10,729 nucleotides of DNA from Clostridia bacterium (GTDB lineage: Bacteria > Bacillota > Clostridia > Oscillospirales > CAG-272), in assembly GCA_017631215.1 (NCBI GenBank), contig JAGBTR010000276.1, positions 1 through 10,729 of the forward strand, read 5' to 3'. The position numbers and the translations under genes were made by a program. The notes under the pieces are model-generated. The model saw only the letters and a list, made by a program, of their open reading frames with translations, was not told the origin of the DNA and made no database searches. The first letter of the stretch is position 1; each line of letters begins with the position of its first letter. Positions 1-6,053 of this stretch are shown here, one piece after another.

Positions 1-24
1 CCGACAGATGCCTATGTCTGTCGG
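1..24 (-). terminator. Hairpin downstream of the small hypothetical gene, candidate terminator
   Basis: Perfect 8-bp inverted repeat (CCGACAGA at 1-8, TCTGTCGG at 17-24) with an 8-base loop. It begins 19 bases after the stop of the minus-strand gene ending at 44. The expected U-tract would lie to the left of base 1, outside the window, so the terminator role is inferred from position and stem only. Confidence 0.4.
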
Positions 25-43
25 GGCTACTATTTTGGGGAGA

Positions 44-514
44 TCAAGCGCGATCATGCAGATAGGCTTGTACGATCTCCCTCACGTCGTCCTCATCCGC
101 CGCGTATTCCTCGTTGAGCTCACCGCAGAGCCACGCGTAATAATCCGTGACCGCCTCTGTCAAGGAGGTCAGGATCGCCTCGAGTGTGCTGTGCTCCGTT
201 CGCACGGGAAGACGGATCTGCGGGATGTCATCCTTGCAGTCGAACACGGGATAGGCCGTCACGTCGCTCCAATAGAACAGGTATCCGACCCGCTTGCCCG
301 CGCGGCTGACCAGATAATGCTTATATTCAAAATCGACCCACAGCGTGACGGGAAAGCGATAGCGGCTCTCCAGCCAGCCGACAAAGGCGCGGAGCTCCTG
401 CTCCATGCCCGCGTCGATCCCCTTCTCAAAGCCGATATCGAACCCCGAGCAGATATTCTCGGCGACCTTCAGCTCTAAGCTCTGCGCTCTGCTCCAAGCG
501 TTGTTTTTCGTCAT
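44..514 (-). CDS. Uncharacterised 156-residue protein co-transcribed with the AraC regulator
   Basis: I do not recognise this family. The protein is soluble and acidic, with no signal peptide or membrane segment. A charged N-terminal helical stretch contains GFEKGIDAGMEQELRAF. A central aromatic, beta-rich segment follows (VTLWVDFEYKHYLVSRAGKRVGYLFYW is its core, given here in part: VDFEYKHYLV and GYLFYWSDV), then IRLPVRTEHSTLEAI and a C-terminal acidic helix (DEDDVREIVQAYL). An in-frame ATG at 523 lies inside the Shine-Dalgarno sequence, so the ATG at 514 is the better start. Only 22 bases separate it from the stop of the upstream AraC gene and no promoter is visible between them, so the two probably form one transcript. 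The AraC linkage suggests a role in the same stimulus or substrate response, but that is inference. Codon use resembles the neighbours. Confidence 0.75.
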   Translation of the reverse strand: MTKNNAWSRAQSLELKVAENICSGFDIGFEKGIDAGMEQELRAFVGWLESRYRFPVTLWVDFEYKHYLVSRAGKRVGYLFYWSDVTAYPVFDCKDDIPQIRLPVRTEHSTLEAILTSLTEAVTDYYAWLCGELNEEYAADEDDVREIVQAYLHDRA

Positions 515-523
515 AGCTATCAT

Positions 524-528
524 CTCCT
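524..528 (-). promoter_or_regulatory. Ribosome binding site that decides the start of the small hypothetical gene
   Basis: On the minus strand AGGAG is followed by 9 bases and then the ATG at 514. The alternative in-frame ATG at 523 directly abuts AGGAG, leaving no spacing for initiation. This favours the 156-residue form over the 159-residue form. Confidence 0.7.
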
Positions 529-536
529 TTTATGCT

Positions 537-1454
537 TTACGGTTCCTTCTTGCGGAATGCGGACGGCGACATATTGTAGGTCGCGATAAAATGGCGGTAA
601 AAGTCGGAGGCGCTCTCATAGCCGACCTTATCCGAGATGGCGGCGACCGTCAGGTCGGTGTGGCGCAAAAGCTCGCCGCCGATCTTGCACCGCAGACGGT
701 TGAGATAGCCCAAGGGAGACATCTGATACCGTCGTTGGAAGCGACGGCGAAGCTGACTCTCGCTCAGATGGCACAGCTCGGACAGCGTCGCCGACGAAAT
801 GCGCTCGGCATAGTGGAGCGACATATACGCCGCCACCATCGTGATAGGATCCTCCTCTCGACGCACCGTCTCGGCTGACGTCGTTCCGTGCTCAAAGCGA
901 AAGCGCTCAAACCAAGCGGGTGCCTGCAAGAAAAACTCGGACAGCCGCAGGGCGGCCAGCTCGTCGCGATAGGGACCGTTTTCGAAGCAGGATTCCAGCA
1001 AGCGATGCAACAGCTCGACCGCCTTCGGATACTCCTCGGAGCGAAGCACGGGCGGAATGCCGCGCACCGTACCACCGCGCGCCACCGTCAGGTCGGGGCG
1101 AGTCTCATCCGTCACCGCACTGAGCAGGGCGCGGAGCAGAGCGGTGTGGTCGAAATAGGCAAAGCGGCAATAGCAAAGCTCGCCGGCATCGATCGAGCGC
1201 GAATAGTGGTGGACGTAAGGAAAGATCAGCACGATATCCCCGGGGCCGACCGACTCGGCGCGTCCGTCGCACAGAAACAGTCCGTTGCCACCGTAGCAGA
1301 CGCCGATCTCGAGGCAATCGTGGTAATGCAGATAGGGGATCTCGCCCTCGGGAAGCGAGAGCTTGTGCGCGTCAAAGCGCAAACGGCGGCTGTCATCCAG
1401 CGCGGATGGCGAGAGCACCACCTGATAATTCTGTTCATTTGCGTGTTTTTGCAT
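537..1454 (-). CDS. AraC/XylS-family transcriptional regulator with N-terminal cupin sensor
   Basis: A 305-residue cytoplasmic DNA-binding regulator. The N-terminal half is an AraC-type cupin: residues about 38-85 carry EIPYLHYHDCLEIGVCYGG and a PGDIVLIFPYVHHYS segment, the usual small-ligand (often sugar) pocket. The C-terminal 100 residues are a double helix-turn-helix domain: first HTH about 222-243 (SATLSELCHLSESQLRRRF), second about 268-292, ending in the family signature GYESASDFYRHFIATYNMSP followed by AFRK. Length fits the family. The start is ATG 1454, preceded by a weak site (AAGTGAG) 9-10 bases upstream and a consensus promoter at 1502-1530. It is transcribed away from a putative glycosidase and leads a two-gene unit with the hypothetical protein. 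By the common arrangement of such pairs it probably controls the adjacent glycosidase gene, and perhaps the others; the ligand is unknown. Confidence 0.93.
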   Translation of the reverse strand: MQKHANEQNYQVVLSPSALDDSRRLRFDAHKLSLPEGEIPYLHYHDCLEIGVCYGGNGLFLCDGRAESVGPGDIVLIFPYVHHYSRSIDAGELCYCRFAYFDHTALLRALLSAVTDETRPDLTVARGGTVRGIPPVLRSEEYPKAVELLHRLLESCFENGPYRDELAALRLSEFFLQAPAWFERFRFEHGTTSAETVRREEDPITMVAAYMSLHYAERISSATLSELCHLSESQLRRRFQRRYQMSPLGYLNRLRCKIGGELLRHTDLTVAAISDKVGYESASDFYRHFIATYNMSPSAFRKKEP

Positions 1455-1468
1455 TGTTTTTGCTCACT

Positions 1469-1498
1469 TTTACAATCAAATATGGCGGAAAGTATGAT
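1469..1498 (+). promoter_or_regulatory. Promoter for the first DUF6259-like gene
   Basis: TTTACA (1469-1474) and TATGAT (1493-1498) are 18 bases apart. An alternative -10 is the extended form TGATATAAT at 1495-1503, which lacks a good -35 at 17 bases. Transcription would begin at about 1505-1510 and the first gene starts at 1564. A weaker -35 match than the opposing AraC promoter suggests that it may need activation. Confidence 0.6.
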
Positions 1499-1501
1499 AT
1501 A

Positions 1502-1530
1502 ATTATAATGTAAAAGGTCGGCTCTGTCAA
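1502..1530 (-). promoter_or_regulatory. Consensus sigma-A promoter for the AraC-family gene
   Basis: On the minus strand TTGACA (1530-1525) is separated by exactly 17 bases from TATAAT (1507-1502). Both hexamers match consensus in every base. The predicted transcript begins near 1495, giving a leader of about 40 bases before the ATG at 1454. The -10 box lies 3 bp from the plus-strand -10 box of the glycosidase gene. Confidence 0.85.
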
Positions 1531-1563
1531 GCGCCCGACAAAAAAAGAAAGGATGGGTACGTT

Positions 1564-3606
1564 ATGTATTACGTCAATCTCACCTCTGCCCGCATCGCGA
1601 TCGATTGGGAAGCGGCCGCCGTCACCTCGGTCACGCTCGATCAGCGCGAGCTGGTCGCCGCCCAGGCACCGCTGTTCACGCTCGGTCTGCGCGACACAGA
1701 CAGCAAGCTCCACCGCGTCCAAGCGACCGCCGCCGCCAGCTGCTCCGTCAACGGCGCATCGGCCACCTACACGGGCTTTGACGGTCTTGATCTGACCGTC
1801 ACCATCACCGCCACCGACAAGGACGGCTCGCTCGTTTGGGGTATCTCGGTCGACAACCGCACCGATATGCTCGTTGAGTGGGTCGACTTCCCCACCGTCG
1901 ATCTCGCGCCCCTCAAAAAGAACGGCGGCGAGGGTGAGCTGCTCTTCCCCTACAACGAGGGCGCGCTCGTCGACGATCTGAACAAGCGTCCCTCCTGGAT
2001 CAGCCCGCACGAGCCCGAATATCCCTCGCTCGGCTCTTACTGTGTCTTCCCCAATATGATGTTCGCGCAGTTTATGGCTTACCTTGCAGACGGTCGCGGT
2101 CTTTACGTCGGCGCACACGACGGCGCGCGCGGTGTCAAGGGCATCGACTACATCAACGCGGACGGCAACACCCGCCTGCAGCTTCGTCTGTACTGCGGTG
2201 TCAACTACGGCGATAGCTGGGTCTGTCCCTTCCCCGTCGTCTGGCAGGCGTTCGAGGGCTCTTGGGAGGATGCCGCCGAGATCTACCGCGCGTGGTTTGA
2301 GACCGATCTGCCGCGCGGCGTCAAAAAGCTCGCGGACAACCGTGATCTGCCCGACTGGTACGAGGACGCGCCGCTGGTCGTCACCTATCCCGTCCGCGGC
2401 ATTCACGATATGGACAAGATGGAGCCCAACGCGCTCTTCCCCTACGTGAACGCGCTCCCGCGCATCGAGGAGATCGCCGACTGCGTCAAGTCGCGCCTGC
2501 TGGTGCTGCTGATGCACTGGGAGGGCACGGCGCCCTGGGCGCCCCCCTACGTCTGGCCTCCTTACGGCGGCGTCGAGGGCTTCAACGCTATGCGCGATGC
2601 CCTGCACGACAAGGGTCATCTGTTCGGCGTTTACTGCTCGGGCTTCGGTTACACGATACAGAGCAATCTGAACGAATACAATATGGAAAAGGAATACGCC
2701 GAGAGAGGGCTTGAGGCGGGTATGTGTGCAGGACCTGACGGCAAGGTCGCCATCAGCCGCATCTGCACGGGTCAGCGCAAAGGATACGACATCTGCCCCG
2801 CATCCGAGCTCGGTCGCGAGATTCTCAAGGAGGCCTATATGCCCCTCTTCGAGAGCGGCGTGGACTATTCCCAGATCCTCGACCAGAACCACGGCGGCGG
2901 TCAGTATTTCTGTTATAGCCGCGAGCACGGTCACGCCCCCGCGCCCGGTCCTTGGATGACCGAGAATATGCAAGACCTTCTGACCGATTGGAACGGTGTG
3001 GCGGGCAAGATGCTGCTCGGCTGTGAGAGCGCGGCGGCAGAGCCCTTCATCGGCAATATGCTGTTCAGCGACAACCGCTTCGAGCTTGCTTGGCAGCTCG
3101 GTCGCCCCGTGCCGCTGTACGCCTACATCTACCACGAATATCTGCGCAACTTTATGGGCAATCAGGTCTGCTGTCCCTTCCCCGAGACGCTCGACACGCT
3201 GCGCCACCGTATGGGCTACTCCTTCTCGGCAGGCGATTGTATGACGGTCGCGCTGATGCCCGACGGCGGTCTGTATCCCAACTGGGGCGGTCGCAACTTT
3301 ACAAGCCCGCCCGACTTCGACAAGGCGATGACCTTCGCCGCCAATATGCAGGCGTTCTACCGCGACACCGCCAAGGCGCATCTGTATGACGGACGTATGG
3401 TCAAGCCCTGCACGTTCACCGTCGAGCAGGCGCCGCACTACGACGATGCCCGCGCGACCTTCCCGCCCGTCTTCAGCACGGCTTGGGAGAAGGACGGCAA
3501 GCGCGCGCAGGTCTTCGTCAACCCCAACGATACCGCCGTAACGCTCACGATGAACGGTGCCGGCATCACCGTCCCCGCGATGGATGCTGTGATGGTCGAG
3601 ATTTAA
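1564..3606 (+). CDS. Putative glycoside hydrolase, DUF6259-like, paralog A
   Basis: A 680-residue protein with no signal peptide or membrane helix, so probably cytoplasmic. The order of regions suggests an N-terminal beta-sandwich (about 1-250, including NRTDMLVEWVDFP, LFPYNEGALV and IYRAWFETDLPRG), a central barrel-like region (about 265-545) and a short C-terminal beta domain (about 610-680). The central region has WEGTAPWAPPYVWPP (319-333), GVYCSGFGYT (355-364), QILDQNHGGGQYFCY (437-451) and GCESAAAEPFIGN (486-498). Asp440 and Glu488 are the best candidate catalytic acids; this assignment is inferred from conservation with paralog B, not known. The overall pattern resembles DUF6259-type proteins, which are thought to be sugar-active; the substrate cannot be told. 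ATG 1564 is preceded by AAAGGA (1548-1553) 10 bases upstream. The gene runs divergently from the AraC regulator and ends at a strong hairpin. Family call is moderate; the coding call is very sure. Confidence 0.75.
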   Translation: MYYVNLTSARIAIDWEAAAVTSVTLDQRELVAAQAPLFTLGLRDTDSKLHRVQATAAASCSVNGASATYTGFDGLDLTVTITATDKDGSLVWGISVDNRTDMLVEWVDFPTVDLAPLKKNGGEGELLFPYNEGALVDDLNKRPSWISPHEPEYPSLGSYCVFPNMMFAQFMAYLADGRGLYVGAHDGARGVKGIDYINADGNTRLQLRLYCGVNYGDSWVCPFPVVWQAFEGSWEDAAEIYRAWFETDLPRGVKKLADNRDLPDWYEDAPLVVTYPVRGIHDMDKMEPNALFPYVNALPRIEEIADCVKSRLLVLLMHWEGTAPWAPPYVWPPYGGVEGFNAMRDALHDKGHLFGVYCSGFGYTIQSNLNEYNMEKEYAERGLEAGMCAGPDGKVAISRICTGQRKGYDICPASELGREILKEAYMPLFESGVDYSQILDQNHGGGQYFCYSREHGHAPAPGPWMTENMQDLLTDWNGVAGKMLLGCESAAAEPFIGNMLFSDNRFELAWQLGRPVPLYAYIYHEYLRNFMGNQVCCPFPETLDTLRHRMGYSFSAGDCMTVALMPDGGLYPNWGGRNFTSPPDFDKAMTFAANMQAFYRDTAKAHLYDGRMVKPCTFTVEQAPHYDDARATFPPVFSTAWEKDGKRAQVFVNPNDTAVTLTMNGAGITVPAMDAVMVEI

Positions 3607-3615
3607 ACGCATCAA

Positions 3616-3648
3616 AAAATGCCCACTCCGCAAGGGAGTGGGCATTTT
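3616..3648. terminator. Bidirectional terminator between convergent genes
   Basis: A perfect 14-bp stem (AAAATGCCCACTCC at 3616-3629, complement at 3635-3648) with a 5-base loop. A-tract and T-tract flank the GC-rich core on both sides, so it can end both the plus-strand glycosidase (stop 3606) and the minus-strand beta-helix gene (stop 3665). Confidence 0.93.
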
Positions 3649-3664
3649 CAGTTGCAGATCGGGA

Positions 3665-5812
3665 TCAGTAGCCGATGACGTTATCAGCGGTAAGACCCGT
3701 GTTGTTAGCAATGGCATCTGCCTCGAAGGTAGCGGGCATGGTGCTCGTTACGTAGCCGATGGCCTCACCGTTGATGTTGGTGAAGGTACAGCCGGTGATG
3801 ACGGTCTGCGACTCGCCACCGTTGCTGACGCCGCAAACAGCGTTGTCATAGTTGTCGAAGGTGCAGTTCTCGATCGTCAGGCTGCCGTACAGATTCTTGT
3901 AGACGCCCCAGTTCTTCTCGGAAGCAAGACCGACGAACTTACAATCGATGATGGTGATATCACCGTCCGTGTCGTGGTTCTTGGTGTTGTCAGCAACAGC
4001 GTAGCCCTTGCGATTGGTCTCAAAGGTCACGTTGCGGAAGGTCACGTCGCCTGCGCACGCGAAGATATTATCCTGCGTGGCACTGCTCTGGTGGATGACA
4101 ACGGTCTTGCCTGCCTCACCTGCAATGGTGACACCGGCAGGAACCGGCAAGGTACCCGAGGTGGTATAGGTGCCCTCGGGCAACACCAGAACGTCGCCCG
4201 CCTGAAGCGTGGGCAGATATTCATACAGACTGCCATTCACCGTGGGATCGTAAACGATATCCTCCTTGGAGACCGTCACCGTGCCGTCGGCATTGGCTTT
4301 CGCGGCATAGCCGGCGGGGATGTGAGGATTCACCGTTTTATCGTCAAAGGTACCGCCAAAGACCTTGACCACCGAGCCTGCGCCCATATAGTTCTGGAAG
4401 TTGGCCGTGTTGTTGTGGTTGTCGGTAGCGTCGACCGCGTCGCTGAAGGTGCCGCCGTAGACGGTGATGTCACCGCCCCAAGGACACACAACGCTCGCAC
4501 CCGACGGCATTGTGTAGTTGTTCTCATAATGACCGCCGTTGATGGTCACCGTCGTGCCGCTCTTGGCCATCACGGTGTGAAGCGTGATGGTACGTGCGGC
4601 ATCGCTGGCAGCAGAGGTCACCACAAAGGTACCGCCGTTGAGCGTGGCATTACCGCCCTCGATGCGAAGTGCACCGCGGTCGCTCAAAATCGAAGTACCC
4701 GCCTCGACGGTCAGCTCGCCGTAGTTCATAATGGCATACTCAGGATAACCGCCAGCAGCCAGAGGTGCGCCGACGTAGTTACCGCCGCACAGCGTCAGCG
4801 CGCCGTTGTTTTGGATCAGCGCCGAGCCGTTGCTTCCCGTGTTGGTCAGCGTAGAAGCGCTGTCTGCCACGATGGTCAGCGTACCGTTGTTGACGATGAG
4901 CGCGTGGTCATCCGCCTTGGGCGTGCTACCGCTCAGCGACTTGCCGTTCAGCTCCAGAATGACCGTTTTGCCTGCGGGAACGTTAAGCTCGGTACCCTCG
5001 CTCAGCGCGATGTCGGCGGAGAGCTGGATCTTACCGCCGTCGGTCAGTGCAGAGAGCAGCTCCTTCTCGCTGGCAACCGGATTTACAAGGACGGAGCCCT
5101 CGTCGTAGCCGTTATCAAAGCTGTCGTTCTCATAGGTGTACTGCGTAGCCAGTAGCTGAACGCTGAACTTGCCGACCGACTTGTCCTGATACTCGTTGCC
5201 GGCCGTCGTCTTCATCTGCAGTGCCAGTGCGACCGTAACGGCACCGGTATCGGCCAGTGCCTCGTCCTTGGCATCCAGCGCAACGGAGGAAGCCTGTGCG
5301 GACAGTGCGGGCAAAAGAATACCGTAAGCCGCGCCGTCGGGATCTGCCATCAGATCGGACAGCGTGCCGACCAGCTTCATCTGCGTCGCCACGTTATCAC
5401 GCGTCAGCGTCTCGGCAAGACCCGTCTCGGGAATCTCGAGGAAGTAGACGTCGATGACGTCAGCCAGATTGACCTGACCGTCAACGGGAAGCACGGCGGG
5501 GATGACGTTCAGCACGTAGCGGAATGCCAGATTGCCGTCGTTGGTCACGCGGACGAACTTGAGATCGGTGTAGCCCGGCTCCCAATAGCTGTAGTCGAAG
5601 ATCTTACCCGTCGAGGCATCCGTCCAGGTGCCTCCAAGGTCGGTTGCGTAGTCCATCTTGACGCTGAGCGTACCCGATTTGATAATGTTATTCTCACTGG
5701 TAACACTATCCGTAAACCACGCGAACGTTGTTCCCATCAGCATAGAGAAGCACAGCAGAAGTGCCACGAGGCTGACAAGGAAGGAACGCTTTGCAAGCTT
5801 TGCGTTTGTCAT
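3665..5812 (-). CDS. Secreted SipW-type signal protein with TasA/CalY-like N-domain and beta-helix-like repeats
   Basis: A 715-residue exported protein. Residues 1-35 are a basic start (MTNAKLAKRS), a hydrophobic core and GTTFAWFTD, the hallmark of SipW-dependent signal peptides seen in TasA/CalY-type matrix proteins. Residues about 36-227 (NNIIKSGTLSVKMDY, EPGYTDLKFVRVTNDGN) fit that beta-rich domain. From about 245 onward the protein is repetitive, with short strands of the type NGTLTI, NGALTLCGGNY, YGELTVEAG, TTVTINGGHYEN, DITVYGGTF and VVKVFGGTF, then AGYAAKANADGTVTV (about 500-514). A second set follows from about 525 (DVLVLPEGTYTT, VTFRNVTFETN, ITIIDCKF, LTIENCTF, VITGCTFTNI). This is typical of right-handed parallel beta-helices of the pectate-lyase or adhesin kind. 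There is no LPXTG motif and no C-terminal membrane helix, and no sipW peptidase gene is in the window. AGGAGAG lies 8-9 bases before ATG 5812. It could be a matrix protein, an adhesin or a polysaccharide-active protein. Confidence 0.88.
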   Translation of the reverse strand: MTNAKLAKRSFLVSLVALLLCFSMLMGTTFAWFTDSVTSENNIIKSGTLSVKMDYATDLGGTWTDASTGKIFDYSYWEPGYTDLKFVRVTNDGNLAFRYVLNVIPAVLPVDGQVNLADVIDVYFLEIPETGLAETLTRDNVATQMKLVGTLSDLMADPDGAAYGILLPALSAQASSVALDAKDEALADTGAVTVALALQMKTTAGNEYQDKSVGKFSVQLLATQYTYENDSFDNGYDEGSVLVNPVASEKELLSALTDGGKIQLSADIALSEGTELNVPAGKTVILELNGKSLSGSTPKADDHALIVNNGTLTIVADSASTLTNTGSNGSALIQNNGALTLCGGNYVGAPLAAGGYPEYAIMNYGELTVEAGTSILSDRGALRIEGGNATLNGGTFVVTSAASDAARTITLHTVMAKSGTTVTINGGHYENNYTMPSGASVVCPWGGDITVYGGTFSDAVDATDNHNNTANFQNYMGAGSVVKVFGGTFDDKTVNPHIPAGYAAKANADGTVTVSKEDIVYDPTVNGSLYEYLPTLQAGDVLVLPEGTYTTSGTLPVPAGVTIAGEAGKTVVIHQSSATQDNIFACAGDVTFRNVTFETNRKGYAVADNTKNHDTDGDITIIDCKFVGLASEKNWGVYKNLYGSLTIENCTFDNYDNAVCGVSNGGESQTVITGCTFTNINGEAIGYVTSTMPATFEADAIANNTGLTADNVIGY

Positions 5813-5839
5813 TGTTTTTCTCTCCTATTTCTTATTTTT

Positions 5840-5855
5840 GGCGATCGATATCGCC
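5840..5855. promoter_or_regulatory. Short palindrome in the leader of the beta-helix gene
   Basis: GGCGAT (5840-5845) and ATCGCC (5850-5855) form a 6-bp stem with a CGAT loop. It sits just downstream of the predicted start of the minus-strand transcript and before its ribosome site. It could be an operator or a 5' stabilising stem; nothing else supports either role. Confidence 0.3.
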
Positions 5856-5866
5856 GGGTGACATTC

Positions 5867-5895
5867 ATTATATCGCAGAAGGAAGATATTGTCAA
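5867..5895 (-). promoter_or_regulatory. Consensus sigma-A promoter for the beta-helix gene
   Basis: On the minus strand TTGACA (5895-5890), a 17-base spacer, then TATAAT (5872-5867), all consensus. The start of transcription would be near 5860, giving a leader of about 48 bases to ATG 5812. It points to strong, possibly constitutive expression. Confidence 0.85.
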
Positions 5896-5985
5896 GGTTT
5901 TTTCTGTAAAAAACAAAAACGCAACGCACCGTATCGGGCAAGATTTTCCTATTTTTCTAAAAGTGACCGTTTTGTGCCGCAAGCC

Positions 5986-6014
5986 TTGATTTTTTTTTGC
6001 AATTGTGCTACAAT
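5986..6014 (+). promoter_or_regulatory. Promoter for the second DUF6259-like gene
   Basis: TTGATT (5986-5991), a 17-base spacer, then TACAAT (6009-6014) preceded by TGC, an extended -10. The predicted start is near 6021, about 33 bases before ATG 6054. It lies back-to-back with the beta-helix promoter, about 90 bp away, so both can be occupied at once. Confidence 0.75.
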
Positions 6015-6034
6015 GATATCAACAAATCCATATC

Positions 6035-6044
6035 AAGGAAGGAA
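6035..6044 (+). promoter_or_regulatory. Ribosome binding site that decides the start of paralog B
   Basis: AAGGAAGGAA ends 9 bases before ATG 6054. The reading frame is open upstream to 5997, but that extension contains the promoter -10 box, so ATG 6054 is the real start. Confidence 0.75.
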
Positions 6045-6053
6045 TACCGCCCT

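Noticed and set aside
1435..3717. A 760-codon open frame on the minus strand opposite paralog A
   Set aside because: It reads antisense to a protein with a clear paralog, is rich in V, G, D, R and H as antisense frames of GC-biased genes are, runs through the terminator hairpin, and has no recognisable motifs.
4620..4800. CRISPR-like or tandem DNA repeat inside the beta-helix gene
   Set aside because: The similarity (repeated ACCGCCG and GGTAC-type words) reflects short protein repeats such as NGGTF; spacing is irregular and there are no true spacers.
3638..5155. A 505-codon open frame on the plus strand opposite the beta-helix gene
   Set aside because: It begins inside the terminator region without a ribosome site, and the sense strand codes a protein with a clear signal peptide and repeats.
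3665..5812. Sortase-anchored adhesin
   Set aside because: There is no LPXTG-like motif, C-terminal hydrophobic segment or basic tail; the protein ends in ADNVIGY.
5997..6053. N-terminal extension of paralog B by 19 codons
   Set aside because: The extension contains the promoter -10 box, and a strong ribosome site precedes ATG 6054. Paralog A starts at the equivalent position.
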